The translations under genes were made by a program, and so were the position numbers. A stretch of 64,000 nucleotides of DNA from AWTP1-13 sp963840075. Lineage in GTDB: Bacteria; Pseudomonadota; Alphaproteobacteria; Rhizobiales; Hyphomicrobiaceae. The notes below the pieces were generated by a model. That model was not told where the DNA came from, did no database searches, and saw only the letters and a list, made by a program, of their open reading frames with translations. Position 1 is the first letter of the stretch; every line of letters starts with the position of its first letter. This document shows positions 1-9,752 of this stretch, piece after piece. Location of the stretch: contig CAWIXS010000038.1 in NCBI GenBank assembly GCA_963840075.1, positions 16,270-80,269 on the forward strand, in the 5' to 3' direction.

Positions 1-592
1 AGCGGTCGCCGGTGCCCATGATCTGCTTGCGCTGGCGCTCGAGATCGGCCAGCCGGTGGCGTGCGCCCTCCACCTCGTCGTTGAGCTGGATGCAGGCGCT
101 GGTCTGCCGCAAGGACTTGACGAAGAGGAACTGGTCCCAGCATCCGGCGCGCTCCAGCCGGATGCTGGCGGTGCGGTGTGTGCGCTCCAGATCGCGCATG
201 TCGGCCTCGATCTTGGGCAGCAGCTCGCGCCCGCGTCCGGTGCCGTGAGTCTCGGCCACCAGCCGCTGCTCGAGCTGCTGACAGATGCTGTTCGGACCGC
301 GCGGACCGAACGCGGACGGCCCTTGCGTGTTGGGGGGCGGCAGCTTCTCGAATTGACCGGGAGGCGGCTGGCGCCCGGGCGGCTGCTTGCCGGGTTGCAG
401 CGGCGGCAGCTGGCCCGGCGGTGGCTGGTTCGGCGGCGGCTGGCCGGATGGCGGCTGGCGCATCGGCTCGCGCGGGACGGGCGGGTCTTTGTCCTTGGCC
501 CAGGGCCACCACTGCGCCGACGCATCGCCGAGCGAGGCCACGACGCCGGCCGTGAGGCAGAGCGCAACGATGGCAAGCGTCCGGGTGCGCAA
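1..592 (-). CDS. DUF2865-type secreted protein (3' part cut by window edge)
   Basis: The minus strand reads from a TTG at 592, preceded by a GAGGGACC ribosome site, and runs off the window with no stop (at least 197 residues). Residues 1-24 are a signal peptide (TLAIVALCLTAGVVASLG). A long Pro/Gln-rich linker with repeated QPPPGQ-like units follows, then a globular part beginning NSICQQLEQRLVAETHG and containing an ERAGCWDQFLF segment and Arg-rich helices. The NPICxxLExQL start and two Cys positions resemble DUF2865, a family of exported proteins of unknown function common in Hyphomicrobiales. It is divergent from cysS. Family assignment is by eye and the function is unknown. Confidence 0.72.
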   Translation of the reverse strand, partial: MRTRTLAIVALCLTAGVVASLGDASAQWWPWAKDKDPPVPREPMRQPPSGQPPPNQPPPGQLPPLQPGKQPPGRQPPPGQFEKLPPPNTQGPSAFGPRGPNSICQQLEQRLVAETHGTGRGRELLPKIEADMRDLERTHRTASIRLERAGCWDQFLFVKSLRQTSACIQLNDEVEGARHRLADLERQRKQIMGTGDR

Positions 593-906
593 TGCAGGTC
601 CCTCTCTACCCCGTGAAAGTGCCCGGCCGACGGGCGGTTGCCGAATGGCCGATTCCCGCGCACTTTTCCGGTGCAATTATGGGATTGTTGCGGCAGGGGG
701 TCAACGCGAAGCCGCGCCGTGCGCCGGGGGCGTGCTTGACGCGCCTGGGGAAAGTCTCGATAAGCCCCCATGCTGGCCAGAGATCAACGCATCTGTAGCG
801 TTTGCGGGACTCTTGCAACGAGCTAGCCATGGGCTGGCGCGCGGCCGCTTCTTTGCCCTTCCGAGACAGAGAAACGCCCCCCGCCAGCGGCGAGGGAGCC
901 TGAAAC
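593..906. other. Intergenic region between divergent genes
   Basis: About 310 bases separate the divergent DUF2865 gene and cysS. The longest open frame in it (606-917, minus) has no recognisable protein features and overlaps the cysS start, so I do not call it. The segment must carry promoters for both genes, but I see no clear operator. A GC-rich inverted repeat lies near 877-896, just upstream of the cysS ribosome site. Confidence 0.5.
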
Positions 907-2313
907 GTGACGCTCACGCTCTACAACACGCTGACGCGCCGCAAGGAGCCGTTCCAGCCGATCGACGCCGGCAATGTGCGCATGTATGCCTGCGGGCCGA
1001 CGGTCTACGATCATGTGCACATCGGCAACGGCCGCATGGCGGTCGTCTTCGACGTGCTGTTCCGCCTGCTGCGCCACGTCTACGGCGCCGACCACGTCAC
1101 CTACGTGCGCAACATCACCGATGTCGACGACAAGATCAATGCCCGCGCGGCCGAGGCCGGGGTCGACATCCGCGAGCTGACGGAGCGCACGACAAAGCAG
1201 TACCAGGAGGACGTGGCGGCGCTCGGCTGCCTCGAGCCGACCGCGGAGCCGCGCGCCACCGAGTACATCCGCCGCAGCGACAACAAGCTCGACATGGTGC
1301 GCCTGATCGAGACGCTCGTTCAGCGCGGCCATGCCTATGTCGCCGACCACCACGTGCTGTTCGACGTCTCCTCCATGCCCGACTACGGACGGCTCGCCAA
1401 CCGCTCGCTGGAGGAGATGGAGGCGGGCGCGCGGGTGGAGGTGGCGCCCTACAAGAAGGGCCCCATGGACTTCGTGCTGTGGAAGCCGTCGAAGCCCGGC
1501 GAGCCGGCCTGGCCTTCGCCGATGGGCATTGCGACGCCGGGACGGCCGGGCTGGCACATCGAGTGCTCGGCCATGTCGGGGGCGCTGCTGGGCGAGATGT
1601 TCGACATCCACGGCGGCGGCATCGACCTCGTGTTCCCGCATCACGAGAACGAGATCGCCCAGTCGCGCTGCGCGCACGGCACGCCGGCGATGGCGAGCTT
1701 CTGGCTGCACAACGGCTTCCTGACCGCGCCCGAGGGAGAGAAGATGAGTAAGTCGCTCGGCAACTTCACCACCATCCACGCCCTCCTGGAGCGCTGGCCG
1801 GGCGAGGCGCTGCGCCTCGCGCTCGTCTCCACCCACTATCGCCAGCCGCTGCCGTGGTCGGACAAGGCCATCGCCGACGCGCGCCGCACGCTCGACCACT
1901 GGTACGAGCTGACCGCCGACGCCGCCGACGGCGCGCCGTTCTGCGCCGACGTGCTGGACGCCCTGGAAGACGACATCAACACCCCGCAGGCCATCGCCGC
2001 CCTGCACGCGCTGCGCTCGGAGGCCGCCAAGGGTGCCCGCGGCGCCGCAGCGTGCCTCAAGGCCTCGGCCCGGCTGCTGGGCCTCCTGCAGCTCGACGCG
2101 GCCGCGTGGAAGGCGTGGCGGCCGGCGACTCTCCACATCGACGAGGCGAGGGTGGAGGCGCTGATCGCCGCCCGCAACGCCGCCCGCAAGGCCAGGGACT
2201 TCAAGGAGGGCGATCGCCTCCGCGACGAGCTCGCCGCCATGGGCATCGCCCTCAAGGACAGCAAGGACCCGGCCACCGGCGAGATCAAGACCACCTGGGA
2301 GGTGAAGCGGTGA
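907..2313 (+). CDS. cysS: Cysteine--tRNA ligase
   Basis: Class I aminoacyl-tRNA synthetase that charges tRNA-Cys in the cytoplasm. The 468-residue length is normal. The HIGH-type signature is HIGN at 38-41 and KMSKS is at 279-283. The zinc ligands that select cysteine are visible as Cys29, Cys220, His245 and Glu249, and the C-terminal helical tRNA-binding domain is present. GTG start, chosen because GAGGGAGCC lies just upstream and the N-terminus (LYNTLTRRKEPF) matches the family. It is followed after about 120 bases by purL on the same strand. Nothing is odd in the protein, and confidence is high. Confidence 0.97.
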   Translation: MTLTLYNTLTRRKEPFQPIDAGNVRMYACGPTVYDHVHIGNGRMAVVFDVLFRLLRHVYGADHVTYVRNITDVDDKINARAAEAGVDIRELTERTTKQYQEDVAALGCLEPTAEPRATEYIRRSDNKLDMVRLIETLVQRGHAYVADHHVLFDVSSMPDYGRLANRSLEEMEAGARVEVAPYKKGPMDFVLWKPSKPGEPAWPSPMGIATPGRPGWHIECSAMSGALLGEMFDIHGGGIDLVFPHHENEIAQSRCAHGTPAMASFWLHNGFLTAPEGEKMSKSLGNFTTIHALLERWPGEALRLALVSTHYRQPLPWSDKAIADARRTLDHWYELTADAADGAPFCADVLDALEDDINTPQAIAALHALRSEAAKGARGAAACLKASARLLGLLQLDAAAWKAWRPATLHIDEARVEALIAARNAARKARDFKEGDRLRDELAAMGIALKDSKDPATGEIKTTWEVKR

Positions 2314-2430
2314 CGCGTCGGGTCAACCCCGGTGGAGCGATCCACGCGGGGCCGCCGGAAGCCGCGACTCCGGCGCCGGGGGCCGCTATATAAGCGGCGC
2401 AGCCCGAAGCAGAATCGCCCGCCGCCCGAG

Positions 2431-4642
<2,212 letters not shown>

Positions 4643-4669
4643 CCACCTCAGTGATCTATTCAGCAGCGC

Positions 4670-5212
4670 TTAGCGCTGGTGCTCCAGCACCTGGAAAGCA
4701 TCTTCGAAACGCAGGTAGTCCTCTCTATGATCGGGGATATTGTTAGTCAGCTCGCCAGGCCCAACGAAATCCGAGACTACTCCATAGGGGCGGCGCGCCG
4801 AGCCATCCTTCTTAGGTCGATTGAAATAACCATCTATGTTCACACGGAAGGCCGCCTCGGCGTCCGCGACGGGCATAACGAAGAAGCGCCATTCATTTCC
4901 GACGTTTAATGTTGCTGGCGACAGAAGTATGACGAAATCGCATCTTGGGTGCCTAGCCACCCTATTGAAGAGCGGCGCCCCCCTGCAAATCGCCGCATTC
5001 ACTCCACCACCCAAAACCCATTTATAAATGCTATACGTCTTGACCTGGACGTTAATTATCTCCCCGCTCTTGATCGCCACAATGTCCACATTGCGAAAGT
5101 TACCTGGCTGCCTCTCCACCCTCCAGCCTCGCTTTACTAGCTCCCGACATACGGCGGATTCGCCAGCTTCGCCGAGAGTTTTTCGCCAAGCATCATCCCT
5201 TTCGAGTATCAT
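4670..5212 (-). CDS. PD-(D/E)XK nuclease-like hypothetical protein
   Basis: A 180-residue protein of unknown role. I start it at the ATG at 5212 because GGGGAGGG precedes it; an upstream in-frame ATG at 5329 would overlap a repeat. Early in the protein, GEAGESAVCRELVKRGW is followed by VDIVAIKSG and then INVQVKT. An E...D...QxK series of this kind resembles the restriction-endonuclease (PD-(D/E)XK) fold found in Holliday-junction resolvase-like and solitary nuclease proteins. Its base composition is visibly lower in G+C than the flanking genes, which suggests horizontal acquisition. It is convergent with purL and abuts the repeat block on its 5' side. The nuclease assignment is an inference. 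Confidence 0.6.
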   Translation of the reverse strand: MILERDDAWRKTLGEAGESAVCRELVKRGWRVERQPGNFRNVDIVAIKSGEIINVQVKTYSIYKWVLGGGVNAAICRGAPLFNRVARHPRCDFVILLSPATLNVGNEWRFFVMPVADAEAAFRVNIDGYFNRPKKDGSARRPYGVVSDFVGPGELTNNIPDHREDYLRFEDAFQVLEHQR

Positions 5213-5266
5213 CGCGCCCTCCCCTTTCGATAGGACTAACCTGATTCGGGACCGACCGCGGATCTC

Positions 5267-5366
5267 GTAGGGTGCAATAAGACGAAGCCGCATTGCACCG
5301 AAATGCGTGCCGCAAGCTCCCAGGTGCATCTGTGCAATACGGCCTAACGGCCTATTGCACCCTACG
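5267..5366. repeat. REPIN-like palindromic element, copy 1
   Basis: Terminal inverted repeats GTAGGGTGCAAT and ATTGCACCCTAC enclose about 100 bases. The interior has a semi-conserved core (GTGCCGCAAGCTCCCAGGTG) and inner pairs around ATTGCACC/GGTGCAAT variants. Related copies are at 7777-7879 (closest), 6523-6591 (right half and core only) and 53694-53809 (diverged core). Confidence 0.85.
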
Positions 5367-5678
5367 CCTGATACGACCGTCGGCTCCGGAATCTACCGCG
5401 ACACCGAGCACGGCGTACTCATCGCCATCGACCCTCTCCCCGACCTCATCATGGGCAAACGCCTTCAGCCTCGTCCGCAAGCTGCCCCTCCGCGCCTGCA
5501 ACGAGGCTTGCTGACGCCTCCCTCCCCGCAACGGCATCCCGGCGAAGGCCGGGACGCAGGTCACCCCACAACAAGGGCATTCGGCATTGCATGCTGAGCG
5601 CGCTCGCCGCACGGTGCCTCACCACGAGCGCACCCGCGCTGCGAGGTGTACTGGGTTCCCGCCTGCGCGGGAATGACG
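5367..5678. repeat. Composite ~300 bp repeat, unit 1
   Basis: First of three related units (others at 5727-6024 and 6591-6902). Each has a conserved ~90-base block (containing CTCCCCGACCTCATCATG and CGCCTTCAGCCTCGTCCG), an inner palindrome of the CCCGGCGAAGGCCGGG type, a short variable stretch, and a closing palindrome CCCGCCTGCGCGGG followed by AATGACG. No protein is convincingly encoded. Units 1 and 3 begin directly after a REPIN-like right end. Confidence 0.8.
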
Positions 5679-5726
5679 TTGGAGTGGGTTGCGAGGTCGG
5701 TGGCGCTGTCGCGTCTGGGCAATGCA

Positions 5727-6024
5727 ACGGCGCCAGGATCGCGCGCGACGCCGACTACGGCGAGCTGGTCGCCATCGACCCTCTCCCCGACCTCATCATG
5801 GACAAACGCCTTCAGCCTCGTCCGCAAGCTGCCCCCCCCGCGCATGCAACGAGGCCTGCTGACGCCGCTCCCCACACCGTCATCCCGGCGAAGGCCGGGA
5901 CCCAGGTCACTTCACAACAAGGGCATCCGGCATTGCATGCATAGCGCGCTCTCCACGCGGCGCCTCGCCGCGAGCGCAACCACGATGCGAGGTGTACTGG
6001 GTTCCCGCCTGCGCGGGAATGACG
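5727..6024. repeat. Composite ~300 bp repeat, unit 2
   Basis: Second copy of the unit described at 5367-5678, in the same orientation. It lacks the REPIN-like right end directly in front but keeps the conserved block, the inner CCCGGCGAAGGCCGGG palindrome and the closing CCCGCCTGCGCGGG palindrome. Confidence 0.8.
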
Positions 6025-6046
6025 CCAGCGGAGAGGATTGCGGTCA

Positions 6047-6466
6047 TTACTGAGCTGGCGTTTCACCTTCCGCCACCTCCGCCGGCAGAAACGTAACCTC
6101 CAGCCCCAGCCCCGCTGCGAAGCTCCGCAACCAGGCGCGGCCGGCCGCGCGACCGAGGCACCCGGCGACTATGGGAGCGCACTCGCGCCGGCAGAGCTTG
6201 TGGGGCGGCGGCCCGCACTCACGGATCAGGTTGGCATAGCCGACGCATTTTCCATCTGCGGCGCGATAGCCCGGCCCGCCTTTGCAACCGCAGCCCCGGC
6301 AGAACGCGCTGCACCTGCCCTCACCCTTGATCTGCGCGGCAATGCTCTTCGCCAGCTCCGCGCTGATTACCGGGCATACCAGCCGCTGGTCCTCGTCCCC
6401 CGGTGCTTGCGCCCCAACAGACAGCGTGGAGACCATCCCAATCAAGACAAGAGCAATCCAACGCAT
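6047..6466 (-). CDS. Secreted cysteine-rich hypothetical protein
   Basis: 139 residues. The N-terminal 19-20 residues form a signal peptide (MRWIALVLIGMVSTLSVGA). The mature part holds about ten cysteines, dense in CSAFCRGCGCKGG, and spaced through KLCRRECAPIVAGC, so disulfide bonding in the periplasm or outside the cell is likely. The tail is Ala/Gly rich, then hydrophobic. It sits between composite repeat units 2 and 3 and its stop lies close to unit 2. I do not recognise a named family; the signal peptide and cysteine pattern argue that it is a real gene and not repeat-derived noise. Confidence 0.65.
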   Translation of the reverse strand: MRWIALVLIGMVSTLSVGAQAPGDEDQRLVCPVISAELAKSIAAQIKGEGRCSAFCRGCGCKGGPGYRAADGKCVGYANLIRECGPPPHKLCRRECAPIVAGCLGRAAGRAWLRSFAAGLGLEVTFLPAEVAEGETPAQ

Positions 6467-6522
6467 ACGACAACACCTCGACGCACACTTATGGTATCTA
6501 TCGAACCCAGGAGGACTGCAAG

Positions 6523-6591
6523 AACACCGTGCCGCACGCCTGCCGGGTGCATCGGTGCAATACGGCCTATCGGCCTATTGCACCCTACGCC
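6523..6591. repeat. REPIN-like element, partial copy (core and right end)
   Basis: The core (GTGCCGCACGCCTGCCGGGTG) and the right half, ending ATTGCACCCTACGCC, are present. The left GTAGGGTGCAAT end is missing. It leads directly into composite repeat unit 3, as copy 1 leads into unit 1. Confidence 0.75.
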
Positions 6592-6902
6592 TGATACGGC
6601 CGCCGCCGTGAGGATCGAGCGCGACGCCGGGCACGGCGAACTCATCGCCATCGGCCATCTCCCCGACCTCATCATGGGCAAACGCCTTCAGCCTCGTCCG
6701 CAAGCTGCCCCCCCCGCGCATGCAACGAGGCCTGCTGACGCCGCCCTCCCCACACCGTCATCCCCGCGAAGGCGGGGACCCAGGTCACCTCACAACAAGG
6801 GTATCCGGCGTTGCCTGCGCAGCGCGCTCTCAGCGCGGTGCCTCACTGCGAGCTTGCGCTCGTCTTGAGGTGCACTGGGTTCCCGCCTGCGCGGGAATGA
6901 CG
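6591..6902. repeat. Composite ~300 bp repeat, unit 3, plus trailing palindromes
   Basis: Third copy of the unit described at 5367-5678. Further copies of only the end palindrome follow at about 6935-6960 and 6985-7020, the last one butting against the 3' end of the GIY-YIG nuclease gene. About 1.6 kb (5.3-7.0 kb) is therefore largely made of these repeats. Confidence 0.8.
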
Positions 6903-7019
6903 CCTGTTGAGAGCGCCCAGGTTCACCACAAGGTCGTTCGCCGCCTTCGCGGGAATGACGCCAATCGAGCGCACGCAGCCTCACCCCGTGCCGCGCTCCC
7001 GCGCAGGCGGGAGCCCAGG

Positions 7020-7376
7020 TCACATCTCGACGCGGTCACGGCCGATGTGGCGGCGGGCCAGATCCGCGGGGCCTTCGTGGATTGCGCCCCAGAATTCGTC
7101 GAACAGGTCCTTCCATTCCGGGTTCATGCTCTCGATCAGCCGGATCTTCCAGGCGCGATACCACTTCTTGACGCGCTTCTCGCGCAGGATGGCCGCGGGC
7201 ATCGTGTGGTGCATCTCGTAATAGACGAGCCGGTGCACCCCGTAGCGCTTGGTGAACCCCTCGATCAGATCCTGCTTGTGAAGCGTGGTGCGGTTGGGAA
7301 GGTCGCTCGTTACGCCGGTGTAGAGCGTCCCGTTGCGCTTGCTCGCTAGGATGTAGACGGCCGGCTGCTTGGGCAT
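7020..7376 (-). CDS. GIY-YIG nuclease family protein
   Basis: A 118-residue single-domain protein. The GIY-YIG core is visible as AVYILASKRNGTLYTGVTSDL near the N-terminus, followed by the catalytic Arg region (LPNRTTLHK) and the YYEMHHTMPAAILREKRVKKW helix, as in small UPF0213/YhbQ-like nucleases. I start at the ATG at 7376 (MPKQPAVYIL) because the family begins there; an upstream ATG at 7487 adds unrelated residues. The expected catalytic Glu would fall in the LIESMNPEWKDL segment. It may cut or nick DNA, but the target is unknown. Repeats of the CCCGCCTGCGCGGG type flank it on the 3' side, and a degenerate copy lies just upstream near 7410. Confidence 0.88.
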   Translation of the reverse strand: MPKQPAVYILASKRNGTLYTGVTSDLPNRTTLHKQDLIEGFTKRYGVHRLVYYEMHHTMPAAILREKRVKKWYRAWKIRLIESMNPEWKDLFDEFWGAIHEGPADLARRHIGRDRVEM

Positions 7377-7619
7377 GCCCCCATTGATAGCATCCCCCTC
7401 GCGTTCTGTGCACTGGGTTCCCGCCCAGGCCGTCGTCAGGGAGAGGGTTCCCAATCCCGGCCATGGCGACACCGATCGCGGCGGCAAGAAGAAGTAGCCC
7501 GTGCGCAGTCTCTGATGCGGAAGTCTGGCTGCTTTGCAGGCCGCTGAGAACCACCATCTCAGCGGCTTTATTGGTTCCTAAGCGGCGCCAACCTATAAAT
7601 CTTATAGCTGCAGGTGCCA

Positions 7620-7781
7620 ATGGCGAAGCCGCCTCACCCCGGGAGCCTGATGGCCGCCATCCGGAGGCTGGCGTCGGCCGGGGCCTACAGCTTCTCCCAC
7701 CACGCCTTCGACGAGCGCATGGTGGAGCGTGGATTCGACCTCGACGACGTGCTCGAGATCATCGAGCAGGGCAGTCCGTAG
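7620..7781 (+). pseudogene. DUF4258-like toxin, truncated by a REPIN-like repeat
   Basis: A 53-residue frame begins MAKPPHPGSL and carries YSFSHHAFDERMVERG and DLDDVLEIIEQGSP. This resembles the N-terminal half of DUF4258 proteins, small RelE-like mRNase candidates usually paired with an HTH antitoxin. The frame ends at a TAG that is part of the left end of the REPIN-like element starting at 7777. The C-terminal half is not found downstream. It looks like a real gene cut by insertion or recombination at the repeat. Confidence 0.55.
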
Positions 7782-7879
7782 GGTGCAATAAGGCGAAGCC
7801 GCATTGCACCGAAAGCACCGTGCCGCAGCCTGCCAGGTGATCGGTGCAATACGGCCTAACGGCCTATTGCACCCTACGA
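7777..7879. repeat. REPIN-like palindromic element, copy 2
   Basis: A full copy with inverted ends GTAGGGTGCAATAAGG and CCTATTGCACCCTACG and the core GTGCCGCAGCCTGCCAGGTG. It is nearly identical to copy 1 at 5267-5366. Its left end supplies the stop codon of the truncated DUF4258 frame. Confidence 0.88.
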
Positions 7880-8506
7880 TTCCTGCGCCGTCCGCGCGTT
7901 GCAAGGCAGTAGGGTTAATCTCAGAATATCCGCCCAAAGAGGGGGGCGACTTGTCCCGCCCGGCCCGGCGGATGCGACAATGCGGCGCCGCCTGTTGCGA
8001 CGGGACGTGGATCGATCCGTCCTTCTCACGTGCAGGCGGCCGGCGCCCGGAAGGCAGGCCTGAACGGAGGCTCGAGATCCGGGAGGCCCGGAAAGCCCGC
8101 TGACGGGGAAGCGCCAGCAATGGCGGGAAACCGTCGGCCGCCAAATGGCTGCATGGCGGCCGTGGAGCCACGGTGTCAGACCCGCAGGGTCCGACACCAC
8201 GCCGAGCGGCAAGCCGAAGAGCGGACCGGGACAGAAATCGCCGTAACGCGGGCGCCGCAAGGCGGCCCAGGGGACCCCGAGGTCCCAGGGAGCCCTGCAA
8301 GGGGCTTCTCAGGGAGGCTCGCGCGAGCCTCCCGGGGCCGGAGGTCAACCGGCCCCCGGGTTGCCAATGGGGCGCCCGCGTACCCGTCGCACCCTGCGGG
8401 CCTTCCCGCCGGACGGACGGCGCGTGCGCAAGCCGCAGGCGCCTGCCGAAGGCCGACATCGATCTCGTGGTTCAGCGGTGAGAAGGGCCGAGGAGGACTA
8501 CAGACA
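7880..8506. other. Gene-free stretch with strong hairpins
   Basis: About 625 bases with no convincing gene. It contains a palindromic repeat near 8172-8198 (GTGTCAGACC...GGTCCGACAC type), a GGGACC/GGTCCC hairpin at 8271-8286, a perfect palindrome at 8312-8333 (GGGAGGCTCGC and its complement) and a further GGCCGG/CCGGCC pair at about 8335-8355. The end of one frame (KADIDLVVQR, stop at 8479-8481) recalls the C-terminus of HigB/Gp49-type toxins and lies just upstream of the antitoxin fragment; this is weak evidence for a decayed toxin. Confidence 0.5.
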
Positions 8507-8650
8507 ATGGCAAGGAAACGCGAACCGGAGGACATTGCAGCAACCGAGAGCAGCGGCAACGTGGTCGCCGACATGGGGCTGCCCGAGCCCGAGGAGGAGC
8601 TGACCAAGGCCCAGCTCGCGAGCCACATCCGGCGGGGCCGTCGGCGGTGA
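8507..8650 (+). pseudogene. XRE/HigA-type antitoxin, N-terminal fragment
   Basis: A 47-residue frame with a good AGGAGG ribosome site at 8491-8496. The sequence ESSGNVVADMGLPEPEEELTKAQLASHI matches the N-terminal segment that precedes the helix-turn-helix in HigA-like antitoxins (typically SGNVFADLGLPxAEExLxKAxL). The HTH itself is missing: the frame turns into an Arg-rich tail and stops. It appears to be a truncated antitoxin, perhaps still translated. Family recognition is from this one motif. Confidence 0.6.
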
Positions 8651-8740
8651 CCGGCTGCGAAGCAATGTTCTGCTAATGTTCTTGACTTGCCGGCCCGCTC
8701 CTGTGGTAGCCTGCGCAAGGGTCAGGGTGGGAGCTGGGAC

Positions 8741-8965
8741 GTGGCTGACGAACCTCAGGACCTCGTGCTGGAGCATCTGCGGCGCGTCGACGGCAAGGTC
8801 GACGGCCTGCTGGCGGAGTTCCGCTATTTCAACCTGCGGATAGGCTCCATGGAGGATCGCACCGCAGGTTTGCACCTCGTCCACGTCCAACAGAACCGCG
8901 AGATCGATCGCATCAAGAACCGCCTTGATCGAATCGAGCGCCGCCTGGAATTGGTGGATCGCTGA
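8741..8965 (+). CDS. Small coiled-coil hypothetical protein
   Basis: 74 residues from a GTG at 8741. The sequence is almost entirely heptad-like (DLVLEHLRRVDGKVDGLLAEF, then IDRIKNRLDRIERRLELVD), which predicts one long helix with a coiled coil. Similar small coiled-coil proteins are frequent in alphaproteobacteria next to toxin-like genes. It has no known activity, no catalytic residues and no membrane segment. It ends 24 bases before bolA on the same strand, so co-transcription is possible. Confidence 0.65.
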   Translation: MADEPQDLVLEHLRRVDGKVDGLLAEFRYFNLRIGSMEDRTAGLHLVHVQQNREIDRIKNRLDRIERRLELVDR

Positions 8966-8989
8966 CAACAACAAGAGGCGATCGTCTCC

Positions 8990-9226
8990 ATGGCCATGGA
9001 TGCCCAGGAAATCGAGCGGCTGATCAAAACCGCCCTCCCCGACGCCCAGGTCACCATCACCGACCTGGTGGGCGACGGCGACCACTTCGCCGCCCATGTC
9101 ATCGCCCGGGAGTTCGCCGGCAAGACCCGCGTGCAGCAGCACAAGATGGTCTACGACGCCCTGCAGGGCCGCATGGGCGGAGCCTTGCACGCCCTCGCGC
9201 TGACCACAGCGGCGCCCAAAGATTGA
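8990..9226 (+). CDS. bolA: BolA/IbaG family protein
   Basis: 78 residues with the class II KH-like BolA fold. The recognisable segments are EIERLIKTALPDAQVTITDL at the N-terminus, HFAAHVIAREFAGKTRVQQHKMVYDAL in the middle with the conserved His that helps bind a [2Fe-2S] cluster with a monothiol glutaredoxin, and GGALHALALTT at the end. The start could be the ATG at 8990 or at 8996. It lies directly upstream of grxD. That pairing is the standard bacterial BolA-Grx4 unit in iron-sulfur cluster trafficking and iron sensing. Confidence 0.93.
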   Translation: MAMDAQEIERLIKTALPDAQVTITDLVGDGDHFAAHVIAREFAGKTRVQQHKMVYDALQGRMGGALHALALTTAAPKD

Positions 9227-9320
9227 CTTTGCGCAGCCCCTGCCCACATTCTGCACAGAGGTGCGCCAGGACTGCACAGGACTGCCCTGAGCCGCTGCCA
9301 ACCCCGAGAGGACAGCATTC

Positions 9321-9671
9321 ATGAGCGAGCAAGCCGTCCACGACTGGATCCGCAAGGCCGTCGCCAGCAACGATGTCGTGCTGTTCATGAAGGGGAGCAA
9401 GAATTTCCCCCAATGCGGCTTCTCCGCCCAGGTGGCGCAGATCCTGGGGCACCTGGGGGTGGACTACAAGGACATCAACGTGCTCGACGACCTGGGCATC
9501 CGCGACGGCATCAAGACGTTCAGCCAGTGGCCGACGATCCCCCAGCTCTATGTCAAGGGCGAGTTCGTGGGCGGCTGCGACATCGTGCGTGAGATGTTCC
9601 AGGCCGGCGAGCTGCAGCAGCTCCTCGATGCCAAAGGCATCAAGCACGCTCCCGACAAAATGACGGCGTAA
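9321..9671 (+). CDS. grxD: Monothiol glutaredoxin, Grx4 family
   Basis: 116 residues. The monothiol active site CGFS is at 32-35. The glutathione-binding elements WPTIPQLYVKGEFVGGCDI and the MKGSKNFPQ approach are typical. Proteins of this type bind [2Fe-2S] clusters with glutathione, alone or with BolA, and pass them to target proteins in the cytoplasm. It is preceded by GAGAGGACAGC, and the ATG at 9321 gives the usual length. Its place 94 bases after bolA supports a shared function. Confidence 0.96.
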   Translation: MSEQAVHDWIRKAVASNDVVLFMKGSKNFPQCGFSAQVAQILGHLGVDYKDINVLDDLGIRDGIKTFSQWPTIPQLYVKGEFVGGCDIVREMFQAGELQQLLDAKGIKHAPDKMTA

Positions 9672-9752
9672 CGCGCCTCGCCGCTTTCCGCCCCGCCGAC
9701 ACTCCTTGCCCGCGAGGGCGCCGCAGCGCTCCAGCGCGGCGCCCTGATTCCC

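Noticed and set aside
387..1751. Long plus-strand open frame (454 codons) overlapping cysS
   Set aside because: It is an Arg/Pro-rich shadow frame of cysS and the antisense of the DUF2865 gene; high G+C creates long false frames.
5367..6902. Possible CRISPR array
   Set aside because: The repeats are ~300 bases with internal palindromes and irregular spacing, without short unique spacers or cas genes.
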